A DNA stretch of 64,000 nt. Origin: Persicaria tinctoria (Eukaryota; Streptophyta; Magnoliopsida; Caryophyllales; Polygonaceae). The notes under the pieces were generated by a model. The model did no database searches. It was not told the DNA's origin and was given only the letters and a program-made list of their open reading frames with translations. The stretch covers positions 3,658,001 through 3,722,000 of the forward strand of contig JBANSL010000004.1 of NCBI GenBank assembly GCA_037127255.1, read 5' to 3'. Below are positions 35,075 to 46,833 of this stretch, one piece after another. The translations under genes were made by a program, and so were the position numbers. Within the stretch, counting starts at the first letter, position 1, and each line of letters starts with the position of its first letter.

Positions 35075-38000
35075 ATGTCTCAGCAGGTTAACAACCCGAA
35101 CAATGCCAACAATGGCAATGATGACAACAATTCCGAAGCAACTATATCCGTCGCAATGTTCAATAACACAATGAACAATCTCACGGCCACCTTGGCGGCG
35201 ATGATGGATAAGCTGACGGCTTTGGAGGCTAGACCAACGGGTTCTAATAACCTTGGTGGTCATGGTGGTCAAAGGCGTAACGAGCAGCCTAATGATGAAA
35301 GGGAAGTCCCAAATCCTAACCTTCCTCCTAACCCTAATTTCAATAATCCTATTTTTGAAGAGAACCACTCTCCAGGAGGGGAGAGAAATGGTCGAAATAA
35401 TGGATTTGTTAATGCGCAGGGGCAAGGACGGGGAAGAGGTAGAGGTCGTGGCTTCCAGGAGGAGTTCTACTACTCGGAGCGTGAGGATGACTTCCAGGAG
35501 GAGGACTATTGGGATCAACGCCCGAGGCGGAACGACAGAGGAGGGCGTTACCAAGACCGTTACCAATACCGTGAGCATAGAGATCCTGATCAGGACGGCA
35601 TAGGTAAGGTTAAGGTAAAAATTCCTTCCTTTGATGGCAAGACAGATCCAGATGCATATATAGACTGGGAAACTAAAATGGAACAAATCTGGAACTGTCA
35701 CAATTTTTCTGAACCTAAGAAAGTTCAATTGGCTTCTTTAGAATTTCAAGGGTTTGCTCTTATATGGTGGGATAATTTGGTTAAGGAAAGAAGAAGAGCC
35801 CTTGATGCGCCTATCGCGTCTTGGAACCAATTGAAAGCTTTAATGAGAAATAGGTTTGTCCCTCAACACTATGCTAGAGAGCTTAGGCAACGCCTAGAGA
35901 ACCTTAGGCAGGGAAATAAATCTGTTGAGGAAACCTTTAATATTATGCAAGAAACCATGGCACGAGCAAATGTTGTTGAACATCATGAGGATACTAATGC
36001 TAGGTTTCTTCGCATTTTGCATCCCGCCTTAGCTCAGGACATTGATTGCTTTCCTTACTCTACTCCTACTGAATTATTGCATTTGGCTATTAAAGTTGAA
36101 CGTGGAGCTAGATACAGGAACCAAGGCGGAAGATGGACGAGCGGCCAGCCCCAACCTTGGCGCCAAAACCGGCCACAACAGCCCCAAGGGCGGTCTGACG
36201 GCGGTTACACCTCTCGGCCAAACCAAGCCCCTGGGAGAGGAGATGGACGAACCAACCCTACAGCTGCTGACAAGGGTAAGGCGCCTTGGACAGGACGAGA
36301 GTCGTCTGGGACATCTACTGGTCCCAAAGGGAGTAATCCTAATCCCTCTACTACTAGATCTAGGGACATTGTGTGCTTTAAATGTCAGGGTAGAGGTCAT
36401 ACTATGAAGGATTGTCCCAATAAGAAAACTCTCATGATTAATCACTTAGGTGAATATGTGTCTGACAATTCTTGTGATGAAAATGAAGAGCATGCTAATG
36501 ATAATGATCAAAACCTTAATCTGCTTACCTATGATGAGGATGATGATGGCATTGATTATGAACATGGAGAATCACTGATTGTTAGGAGAGTCTTAAGTGT
36601 TGTTCCTGCACCATGTGATGACAATCAACGTGAGAATCTTTTTCATACTAGATGCTTAGTTAAGGGTAAAGTGGTTAATGTGATCATTGATGGGGGAAGT
36701 TGTTGTAACTTAGCTAGTCAAGAGATGATTGAAAAATTACACCTTCCTACTATTCAGCATCCTAGGCCTTATAGATTGCATTGGATGAACGACTGTGGTA
36801 ATTTGAAAGTGAATAGGCAAGTCAAAGTGCATATCAAATTAGGACATTATGAAGATGATGTGTTATGCGATATAGTACCTATGCAAGCCTGTCATATCTT
36901 ATTAGGTCGTCCTTGGCAGTTTGATCGTAAGGTCTTGCATGATGGCTTTACTAACAGATATTCCTTTACTTTTCAGGGCAAAAATGTAGTTCTCAAGCCT
37001 ATGACACCAACCCAGGTGGCTGATGAGATTGAGAAACGGAAGGTAAGTAAAGGTGAGTTAGAAAGGGAGGCTCAGTCGAGCCATGTGTCTACCCCTACTC
37101 GGCCTAAGGGTGTATTTTTGGCATCCAAGAGTACATTTTTAGACGAGTTTGCGGATGGGGAAACCACCCTCATGCTCCTATGCAAAGGGTTGAGTATGTT
37201 GAGTGAGGAGCTTCGAGCTACCCTCCCTCCTCGCATCCTAACTCTTCTTGAAGAATATAAGGATGTTTTCCCCGAGGACATACCGGCAGGTCTACCCCCT
37301 GTCAGAGGAATTGAGCATCAAATCGATCTCATTCCAGGGGCTGCATTGCCTAATCGGCCTGCTTACAGAATGAATCCCACTGAAACCCAAGAGGTTCAAT
37401 CCCAAGTTCAGGAACTGTTGAACAAGGGATACATTAGGGAAAGTTTGGGTCCTAGTGCTGTGCCTGTGTTGTTAGTCCCTAAGAAAGATGGTTCATGGCG
37501 AATGTGTGTAGATTGTAGGGCCATTAACAACATAACTGTAAAATATCGCCATCCTATACCCCGCTTAGATGACATGTTAGATGAGTTGCATGGTTCTTCT
37601 ATCTTCTCTAAAATTGATTTTAAAAGCGGTTACCATTAGATTAGGATGAAGAAAGGCGATGAATGGAAAACAGCCTTCAAAACTAAATTTGGACTCTATG
37701 AATGGTTGGTTATGCCTTTTGGCTTGACTAACGCACCTAGTACTTTCATGAGACTAATGAATCATGTGCTTAGGAATTTCATAGGTAAATTTGTTGTTGT
37801 TTATTTTGATGACATTCTTATCTATAGTAAATCACCTGAGGAACATGAAGCACATTTGACGGAAGTACTTTCTACTCTTAGATTAGAACACTTGTATGCC
37901 AATCTTAAGAAATGTGAGCTTTGTAATGATCAAGTGTCTTTTCTGGGTTTTGTAGTGAGTTCAAGCGGATTGCGAGTCGATGATGCCAAGATCAAGGCAA

Positions 38001-38872
38001 TCCAGGATTGGCCGACACCTACCAATATCGGCCATGTGAGGAGTTTCCAAGGCCTAGCGAGCTTCTATCGGAGATTTGTGCGCGACTTCAGCTCCATCGC
38101 AGCCCCTCTCACAGAGCTCACAAGGAAGCGGTGTGAGTTCAAGTGGGGTCCAGCTCAGGAGGAGGCGTTTTGCAAGCTCAAGGAGAAGCTCACTCATGCG
38201 CCATTGCTGGCTCTGCCTGATTTCACTCGGCCTTTCGAGGTTGAATGTGATGCTAGCGGAGTTGGGATTGGAGGCGTCCTCATGCAAGAAGGTAAGCATG
38301 TAGAGTTCATCAGGGAGCTGCATGAACGGACACGTCAGAAACTCACGCTGAAGGCTGAGTACAACGCCAACAAGGCCAACAAGGGCCGTCGTTTGGTGAC
38401 ATTCCAGCCTGGGGATCTCGTGTGGGTGCACCTGCGGAAGGAGAGGTTTCCCAACGAGCGGAAGAGCAAGCTTGCACCACGAGGAGATGGACCTTTTAAG
38501 GTTCTGGAGAAGGTGGGCGACAATGCCTACAAGCTGGAGCTTCCAGGCACTTATGGCGTGAGTGCTACCTTCAACGTCGCGGATCTCATTCCTTATCTTG
38601 CCGTGGACAAGGACTTGGATTCGTGGTCGAATCCTTTCCAAGAAGGGGAGGTTGATGCGGGACCATCTTCTACACCTCCGGACGCGCCGATCATACTCGG
38701 AGACGGACCGATGACTAGAGCTCGAGCTAAGAAGCTCCAACGCGACTCATTTCTCTTTGTAAGTCATTCCTTGTTCTCGAGCGCGGTCCAACTCCCGGAG
38801 CCACCGATGAAGGCGTACATGTGCATTGGAACCCGGATTACCGACGCCGGAAGCCAGCAGCAAAGCACCTAG
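35075..38872 (+). pseudogene. CRM-type gag-pol polyprotein with one nonsense codon and integrase deletion
   Basis: A single frame from ATG 35075 (MSQQVNNPNNANNG) to 38872 is interrupted only by TAG at 37637-37639, where the family has Gln after SGYH. In order: Gag (ALIWWDNLVKERRRALDAP, residues about 225-243); zinc knuckle CFKCQGRGHTMKDC (about 431-444); protease VIIDGGSCCNLAS (about 540); RT from FPEDIPAGLPPVRG (about 732) with YFDDILIYS (about 909); the start of RNase H ([14 protein letters not shown]). At about 38295 the frame jumps to the C-terminal integrase region ([30 protein letters not shown]), so most of RNase H and the integrase core are gone, in frame. The terminal [12 protein letters not shown] and 70-odd codons lie inside the 3' LTR. 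Confidence 0.92.
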
Positions 38873-39618
38873 GCCAGCAGCATCGTGCGCGGGCGTGTGC
38901 GGGACTGCGCGGGCGTGCACCTAGACTGCGCGGGCGTGCGCGACCTCACTGTTGGTTGCTGCCACGAAGTCCCATTTCCCGGCTTTGTGATTCCTTGTGA
39001 CGTTAATTTGGAAACCTTTATTATTCATACTATTTTAAGTTATTAAAGGTTTATTTTATTAAGTCTCTACGTTAGTATTTAATTCTAAGTTAATCCTAAG
39101 TTAGTATTTTATTATTTTATTTAATTAGTGTCGGCCAAAGAGCTTTCTTAGGGTTTATATTGGCCGACCTCTCTTGTAGAACATTCACGTCTTCCATTAT
39201 TGAAATTTACAGTTCTTGTGTGAAACACATCTGTGAGAAAGTCAATCGATTCGAAGCGTTGCTCGTCGATTGCAACTATTGGTATAGATCTAACTTGGTT
39301 TGCTTTGAGTTCGTCAACCTCGCGAGAGCTTGGTGATCCAGGTAATCACAAGTCCCCTCCTTGTGCCTCCAAGTTGTCCGCTTGGTTGTGTAGGGTTGTA
39401 GAGGCGGGCTTTATAGTCGTTGGCATTTGGTTCCTACCCTCTATGGAGGCCTGGGGTCTTTGCCTCGTTCTATTTTAGTTCGATTCAGTCCACTATCGGT
39501 CGTGTCTTTGTTATCAATTTCGAGTCTTGCATATTGTTCCTCGAGTCTTTGCTTCCGTTCTTGTTATTTCTTGTTTGATTGTCGAAGATCGGGCCATCCT
39601 ACGGCTAACCCCGTATCA
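38653..39618 (+). repeat. 3' LTR of the CRM-type element
   Basis: 966 bp, nearly identical to 33040-33996. Differences include one fewer GCGCGGGCGTGC unit and an extra segment of about 30 bp near 39070-39105 (AATTCTAAGTTAATCCTAAG). Confidence 0.92.
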
Positions 39619-39623
39619 CAAGA

Positions 39624-41928
39624 AGAGCAAGTATGGAGAAAGGAAGTACTACTCTCATTGCAAGGAAGAAGGTCACACCTATGAGCAGTGCTTTGAGCTC
39701 ATTAAATATCCCGACTGGTAAAAGGGAAAGAAGGCTAAGAGAGGTCCTAGAGTTGCTGCTAATGTTGATGATAATGGAGCTTCAACATCAGACAATCCTT
39801 TTGAAGATGGATCTAGTGCAGATCAGAGGTATGGTGTTGATAACCAAATTGTGCAAGCTGTTGCAGGATTGACCAGTGCTTGTCAAGAAGTGATGAGAGC
39901 ACTCAAATCAGACAAGCAAGCTGTAAATGCTATGGTTAGAACTAGCTATCCGAACGTGGATTGTGCAGGTATGATTCAAGGTCTATCATCTATGTATAGC
40001 ATATCTGTTTTAAGCCTTGCTGTGTTTAAATGCAAAGTTAATGAATGGATTCTGGATAGTGGGGCTTCGAATCATATGACATCCTATCAGCATCTGTTTA
40101 CTGTGTCTAGAAAGTTAAAATGGCATGTGCATGTGATATTGCCTGATGGATCTACCAAAGTTGTCTACACATTTGGAAATATTCATGTCAATTCTAAGTT
40201 GTTGCTTGAGAATGTGCAGCTTGTGCCAGAGTTCAAGTTTAACTTGCTGTCAGTGAGCAAATTATTGAAGAAAAGAAAATTCAGTGCACATTTTTATGAA
40301 GATCATTGTGATTTGCAGGACCATTTGACTAAGGATGTCATTGCTAGTGGATGTGAGGTTGCTGGTCTTTATGTCATCAAGGAGGATACAAGCTTAAGGG
40401 TGGCGGATGGAAAGCAGTCTAATAGCATTTGCTGTTCAATTTCTGAAAACAATAATGTTTCTTTGTTTCATAAGAGGTTGGGTCATGTTTCCACCTCCAA
40501 GATGATGCACATGCCTGGTTGTATGGCAAAACATGGTGACATCTTTGTTTGTAATGTTTGTTCTATTGCCAAGTTTCATAGACTTCCTTTCTCAAATAGC
40601 ACTTCATATGCAGCTGAGTTGTTTGACCTAATACATGTTGATGTGTGGGGTGCTTATAGGACTAAGTCCTTAGATGGGTCATCTTATTTTGCTACTATCA
40701 TTGATGATCATAGTAGAGCCACATGGACATACTTGTTGACAAGTAAAGCACAGTTGTTCAATGTGTTGAAGGCCTTCATAACCTATGTTCAGAATCAGTT
40801 TGGGAAGATTGTCAAAGTGATAAGGTCTGATAATGGATCAGAAATTGTGAATAGAGATTGTCAGGAGTGGTTCTCCAAGTTGGGTATAGTTCGTCAGAAA
40901 AGTATGAGTTACACTCCACATCAAAATGGGATAGTCGAGAGAAAGCATAGACATCTTCTTGATACAGCCAGGGCATTAATGTTTCAAGCTGAGCTTCCTA
41001 AGCATTTCTGGGGTGAGAGGGTGTTAGTGGCCACTTACTTGATCAATAGGCTTCCAGTTGCAAAGTTATCCTGGAAGTCTCTTTATGAAATTTTGTTTCA
41101 TAAACTTCCCTCTCTAGATCATCTTAGAATTTTTGGGTGTTTATGTTATGCTGTAGTTTTGAAAAAATCTTCTGATAAGTTTGATCCAAGGGGAAGGAAG
41201 TGCATGTTCATTGGTTATCCAGCACATCAAAAGGGATACAAGTAATATGATCTTCAATCCAGAGAGGTGTTTTTAAGTAGGGATGTTGTCTTCTATGAAG
41301 ATCGGTTTCCTTATTCCAAGTCATATACCTCTCAGTCTCCTAGTAATCCCACCTTCACCCCCATTTTTGCTAACAAATTTACTGGCCAAGGGTTAGATGA
41401 TGATAAGTTAGACACATCTCCCTCACCTATTGTTGCTCCTACAGCAGATCTTCCTCCATATGGGTCTTTGGTTGATCAGATTGAGCCACACCAGGTTGAG
41501 TTGCCATCTATAAGACGTTCTAATAGGATTTGGTCTGCCCCAAGGTGGTTACAGGATTTTCTCAATATAGCTCATATTGATCATTCTCAATGCCATGAGT
41601 TCTTTGCTTCATTAGCGAAGGTGGTATCTGTAAAGGAGCCCTACAGCTATAAGGAAGCCAAGTCTGATAGCAATTGGATCCTTGCTATGGATAAGGAAAT
41701 TGATGCTCTAGAAAAGAACAATACATGGGTTCTCACTGCATTACCAGCAGGGAAGGTGGCGATTAAATCCAAGTGGGTTTTCAAAATTAAATTAAATCCA
41801 GATGGGTCAATTGAGAGGTATAAGGCCATATTAGTGGTGAAGGGGTTTAGTCAGAAGTTGGGAAAAGACTATAAACATACGTTCTCTCCGGTTGCCAAGC
41901 TTCCTACAGTTCGGATTTTCATAGCCAT
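39624..41928 (+). pseudogene. Host Copia pol, protease-integrase-RT (second island)
   Basis: Continues the host gag: zinc knuckle YYSHCKEEGHTYEQC (about 39646-39690), a stop at 39720, then a long frame 39851-41245 with protease WILDSGASNHMT (about 40045), GAG-pre-integrase LFHKRLGHVSTSKM, and integrase (DVWGAYRTKSLDG; IDDHSRATW; PHQNGIVERKHR). A TAA at 41243-41245 precedes a further frame with the RT start (KSKWVFKIKLNPDGSIERYK). Reading ends at the LARD insertion point in the RT after RIFIAMAM. Confidence 0.9.
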
Positions 41929-41933
41929 GGCAA

Positions 41934-44227
41934 TGTTGTTACAGGAGTAAATCGAGTATTGAAATAAATATGAAATAAAGATCAGACTGACTTCCCTGTC
42001 TCAGCAAATAATACAAGACTTCCTCCCGTTGTAGTAAGAGAAAAGTCAGGATCTAATCCACGAGGAAGCACGTCAGCAGTTCTTAGGTAGCTGTAAATTC
42101 TCAAAGAAGCAGCAGAAAGACAGAATCACAGAAACAGAAAAGAAACAAATAAACCGGCAAGGGTAACTAAAACAAAAGCAAAGAACAAAGCAAAACAAGA
42201 CAAGACAACGCGAAACAGCAAATAAAACGAGGACACAGAAGCTACTCGATCTCGAGTAGCTGTCCTCTAGGTCGACTAAGGTGGTCGACAGCAGAAACTC
42301 AGAAACTGAAAACAAACAACTCGACAAAGGCAAACCAACTCGATCTCGACCACAGTTCCTCGAGATCGACAAAGAAAGTAAAGACAAAAACTTTTAAAAT
42401 CGACAAAAGCAGCAAACTTAACTCGACCTAGACAAGTCTCTACTCGACTTCGACAAGAACAGTACTCGAGGTCGACAAAGCTTCGTCTAGATCGACAAGA
42501 AACAGAAAACCCAAAATTGCAGATTTCCGACAGAATTCAGAAATTTAACAGACATAAACTCAATATATTAAAAGACCTCCAAGGCCAGGGTTTCAACACC
42601 ACAACGATAACCATGCAAAACAACACATAAAGGCACAAAAGATCATGCTTTCCATCAAATAACTTTCGTCATTAACAAATAGGCAAATAGAGGCTTTCGC
42701 ATAAACCCTAATTGTTACTAACCCTTTTTCACATAATTAACCCAAGTTGCATTAAGATCACTTTCGCTTTAATAATACAAACAAGGATCACCATCAACTC
42801 TCGCAAAAGAATCATGCTCATAGGGATAGAAGATGAATTGCACAAAAAGATCTGACCTTTATCGCATCGCCTCACATGGCCACCGTCGGGCTCACCCCAG
42901 CCCCAGAAGTGGGTGGACTACTCACGCCTCATCGCAAACTCTGACATCATCGATTGAAAGAAAACTAATTGCATTAAAATAAACCAAAGTTTACAACCGC
43001 TCGAAGCCAACTCCGCTCTCGCTTCACAACTCCAACCGGCTCCTCACTCTCTCTCTCTACTTCTCCTACTTACTTCTCTCTCTACTTCTCCTACTTACTT
43101 CTCTCTCTGAAATTGAATGAATAAAACTGAGCCCCTAGGGCTTTATTTATAGCCTTCATTCCCTAGCTATTCTAGGAAAGAAGATATCTATCTCTATCTA
43201 AAATTATATCTAAAACTGGAAAGGATAAATAAATTGTTTTAAGGAATTAAATCAACTAGGAAAAGATAAAACTAATTAAGGTAGGTCTTCATGATGTTGA
43301 TAGATCTTGTCTCCTTGGATAGAACTTGATGTAATAGGATAGAATCTTCCGCCTTCGCGCCCAAGGAAAGCCAAGTCTAGTCGGACAGCCAAGTCGAGAA
43401 GCTTCTGGAACGCGGCTCTAGTCGACCTCGAGTAAGGCTCGTCGAACTCGAGTAGCAGGGTTCGTCGACTGGACTTCCTCGTGTTGGTGTGCTCGACATG
43501 GCTCGGACTTGGGTTCCTGGTGCTCGTCGATCTCGAGTAACCCTAGTCGATCTCGAGTAGGATGGCTCGGTCGACCAGGCTTCCTCGGGTTGGTCTTCTC
43601 GGCAAGGCTCGGACAAGGGCTCAGGCGCTCGTCGATCTCGACCACCTCTTGTCGAGATCGAGTAGGGTGCTTTCGCGAGTTGGCTCTTCCGCTGGCAGCG
43701 AGTGATCCGCTGCAGCGAGTCGAGTCTTCCGCTGGCAGCGGGTGCTCCTGGTCGTCCTCAGCATCGTCCTTGACTTCTCGGGCAGCTTCTCCTCGTCGAC
43801 TCCGGGTGGTGGCGCTGGGCTTCGTCGACCTCGACCAGTTCTTGTCGAGATCGAGTAGGGTTCGGACCTCGGGTGTCTGGCTCTCTCGATCAGGCTTCGT
43901 CGACCAAGGCTGGTCGGCCAGGCTTGTCTATGTCGACTAGGGCTTACTCGAGATCGAGTAGCCCGGGTTCTTGGCCTGATTCGAGTGGTTCCGCATGCTT
44001 TGACCTTGGACTTCTGTAGCCGTTTTCCGAGCTTTTCCGACCTTCTGTAGAATTGTTGTAAAACGCCTCGATTTCTGCGATTTAAACAGAAACTGGTGTA
44101 GATTCCATAATTTGGCAAATAAACATAAACTACATAGATTCTGTACTATCTTAGCCCAAATGAATGTAATGTATACAGAAATTGATATAAAAATTACTGT
44201 AAAACATGGCAGATTAGGCTCACAACA
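41934..44227 (-). repeat. LARD 3' LTR (element orientation)
   Basis: 2294 bp. Dense in TCGA-containing words (CTCGATCTCGAGTAG, GGTCGACTAAGGTGGTCGAC). A 30-bp CTCTCTCTACTTCTCCTACT-type unit repeats at about 43050-43108. Confidence 0.9.
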
Positions 44228-46060
44228 AACACCCTATACTTAAGCTTGCTTGTCCTCAAGCAATACTTTTATTTGTCATTCAGGGGAAGAATTCAAAACT
44301 CTCAACATCTTAGATTCATTCTTATATGTCTCTGCAATCAATTACCATCCTTGAAAAGGTACTAGTGTCACAGATTCATGCATGTGCAAATATGTAAAAG
44401 CAACATCTACTCACAAAAGGAGGGTTATGCAAAAACAATATAAGTGACAAAGCATTTGATAATCAAGAAGACTTTAATTTAAGCTCATGAAGGAGTAGAT
44501 TGGTAAAAGGCTAAAGGTGGGCAATATTTGGCAATGTGGTGCTTTTGATCCGGGGAAATGGAGTATTTCCAAATTTTGAGTTTCATACCACATTCTTTCT
44601 CCATATAATTCATCACCTTTCATATTGTTTTTCTCAATAATAATGCTTTTACCTCTCTAACCTCAGCACTGCCTTCTCGCGAGTCGCAAACATGGGTGTC
44701 ATGAATGGCCCCGGATACTTAGTGCTTTGGACTCCTCACAATGTATCCCATCTCTCCAAACTATTATCTCAGAGAGCAGGGTCAATCTACCTTTATCTCC
44801 TGAGGTGATTGGATTTTCTTTCACTCATTAAATTTTCCATATATTCAACCAATTTCCTTTCCAAACTCAATAATGATAATAATCACAAACACCATATGAC
44901 ATCTCCATAATGTAACACCATTCTCAACATAATCCCCGGATAAGGTAAAGAATGGCAAATATTTAGATCATGTGGAGCAATAATTGAAATAATGCATATT
45001 ATGGCTTTTGTGATGCATAAGCATAGGTAAGGCTAGGATTTTAAACATATGAGCATTATATGGAAATATAAAGTCCTCCATCATTTTATCATGCAACATG
45101 TCAAAAGCAACTTCAAATTTTACCTCCTTTCATGGTTTTCAAGAAATAATGCACTTCATTGTGACTTCCCTTTACTAGGCAATTTCATGCTATATCTCTA
45201 ATGAATCCAATTTTGCATCGTCGAGTCCAATATAAGCTTCCATGACATTATTCAAAAAAATTCAGTGGGGGTCATTTTTCTCAAATTTTTGGAAATTCAC
45301 ATAAATCAATAATGCATTCCAAAATAGCCATGTAGCAATTCTAAGAAATAATGCACAAAGTAATGTCAAATATGATCAAATATGCACAAAGTAAGCCCTT
45401 CCCCACCCCATACTTAAAATTTACAGTGTCCTCACTGTATAAAATCAAATAAAAACAAGAGTAAAGGAAGGAACTCACAGGACAGAACATCGAGGTAGAC
45501 AAAACTGGGCTGGTTGAGTAGGCTTGTCGATATCGAGTACCCCTTACTCGATATTGAGTAGCTCTGTCTGCGTCTGGTGGTTTTCTGAAGTCGAGGAGCG
45601 TCTGGGGCTTGTCGATGTCGAGTACGTCTACTCGATCTCGAGTACTGTCTGGGTTGCTCCTCCTTGTCTTTGTCGACTTGGCCTTCGTCGATTCTGACTG
45701 GTTCTCAGGGACTCCTTCTTTCCACTTTTCGCAATCCTTTATATGCTTGCCGACCTACTAGTGTTAGTTTCCACACAAAAACAAGACTATCCATATGAAG
45801 TATTCTAAAAGACATAAAACCAAAACCAAAAACAAAAACCAAAAAGTTCAAAAGTCTCAAAAGTTCATAAAGTTCTATATACATGCTCTAGATTTTATAG
45901 TCGCTAGGCCGACTTTTCTCCATGAAGCATTAGCCTGGCTCATCTTTGTCCGGAGGTATAGGTGGGTCTGGTGGTTCCTCCGGTGGTGGGAAGCGTGGGA
46001 TGTCATCCGGAGGCATCATGTGAAGAAGCTTAAATCTCCCCGAGCGAATGCTCCATGGCT

Positions 46061-46750
46061 TCACCCATCCATCTTCCTGGGCTCCAGCCGAGACATGCAT
46101 AAGGGAAGAGGTATTTCCACCTCATCTTGTGGAGATTCATGCCACTTTGCGAGGACCCCATACTTGAATACAAACATCGGTTGCTCAAAATCGTCAGGAA
46201 TGACCTTCACCTTATAGGGTAAAAGCAACCTTGAAGCACCATGGGCAACGACGTCCGAATTTTGCGTTGGTGGCCCTTCTTCTTCTTGGGATCCTTCCAA
46301 AGATTTTTCAAAGATAGATAGCGAAATCGAAATAGAGGAAGGACATACCTGGGTTTCTGTGGTACAAACGATTTCGGCTAGTGTTTCTGGATCAGTTCCT
46401 CCAGAATGTGTATATGTCGAGTCCAGGTAGTCGATGTTGACTGGCTCATAGAAGGGGACATTGTCGAACCAACTTGTCATTGTTGATTTGGGCGATTTAG
46501 CGTAATGTTCCCATCTACGCAACACAAGCTTAGCTTCTGCCTCCCTCGCACGCTCAGCTTCATGCTCCCTTCCTGCTCTCTCAGCGGCGAGAGCGGTATC
46601 CTTGGCGGCTAGTTCCCTTGTAAGCCTCTGAATCAACTGTTCTGGTGTTTCTGCGGCCGCCATGGCTCTTTTCAGTTTAGAATGGATGTGTAGGACATGT
46701 TCCGGATCATCTAAGGTGTCAAACTCAGGTGGTTGAACAGAATGGCGCAT
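46061..46750 (-). CDS. Internal ORF of the LARD, 229 aa, unknown
   Basis: The only sizeable frame in the LARD interior. It starts with MRHSVQPPEFDTLDDPEHVL and contains an Ala/Glu/Arg-rich coiled-coil stretch (EQLIQRLTRELAAKDTALAA, residues about 38-80), then SWFDNVPFYEPVNIDYLD and YKVKVIPDDFEQPMFVFKYG. The frame ends at 46061; a one-base shift there would open a further Pro-rich tail (DDIPRFPPPEEPPDPP) to about 45930. No zinc knuckle or enzyme motif is seen. It might be a Gag-like or accessory protein of a non-autonomous Gypsy lineage, or a pseudogene. Confidence 0.45.
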   Translation of the reverse strand: MRHSVQPPEFDTLDDPEHVLHIHSKLKRAMAAAETPEQLIQRLTRELAAKDTALAAERAGREHEAERAREAEAKLVLRRWEHYAKSPKSTMTSWFDNVPFYEPVNIDYLDSTYTHSGGTDPETLAEIVCTTETQVCPSSISISLSIFEKSLEGSQEEEGPPTQNSDVVAHGASRLLLPYKVKVIPDDFEQPMFVFKYGVLAKWHESPQDEVEIPLPLCMSRLEPRKMDG

Positions 46751-46833
46751 ACACCTGCGAAGTAACTCAAAAGAAAAGTGAGATCTGACTACCTAAGGCG
46801 CGAATGATTGCCTCCCCGGCAACGGCGCCAATT

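Larger units (their letters stand above)
33040..39618 (+). mobile_element. CRM-type chromovirus (Ty3/Gypsy), integrase-deleted, TSD CAAGA
   Basis: LTRs at 33040-33996 and 38653-39618 (TGATGCGGG...CCGTATCA) are flanked by CAAGA (33035-33039 and 39619-39623). The primer-binding site TGGTATCAGAGC starts at about 34000. The body has a leader of about 1.1 kb with several A-tracts, then one long gag-pol frame. RT sequence and a reading frame that ends inside the 3' LTR are features of the centromere-associated CRM clade. Confidence 0.92.

Noticed and set aside
43509..43940. Ser/Arg-rich plus-strand frames in the other LARD LTR
   Set aside because: Same low-complexity origin as above, not conserved between the two LTRs.
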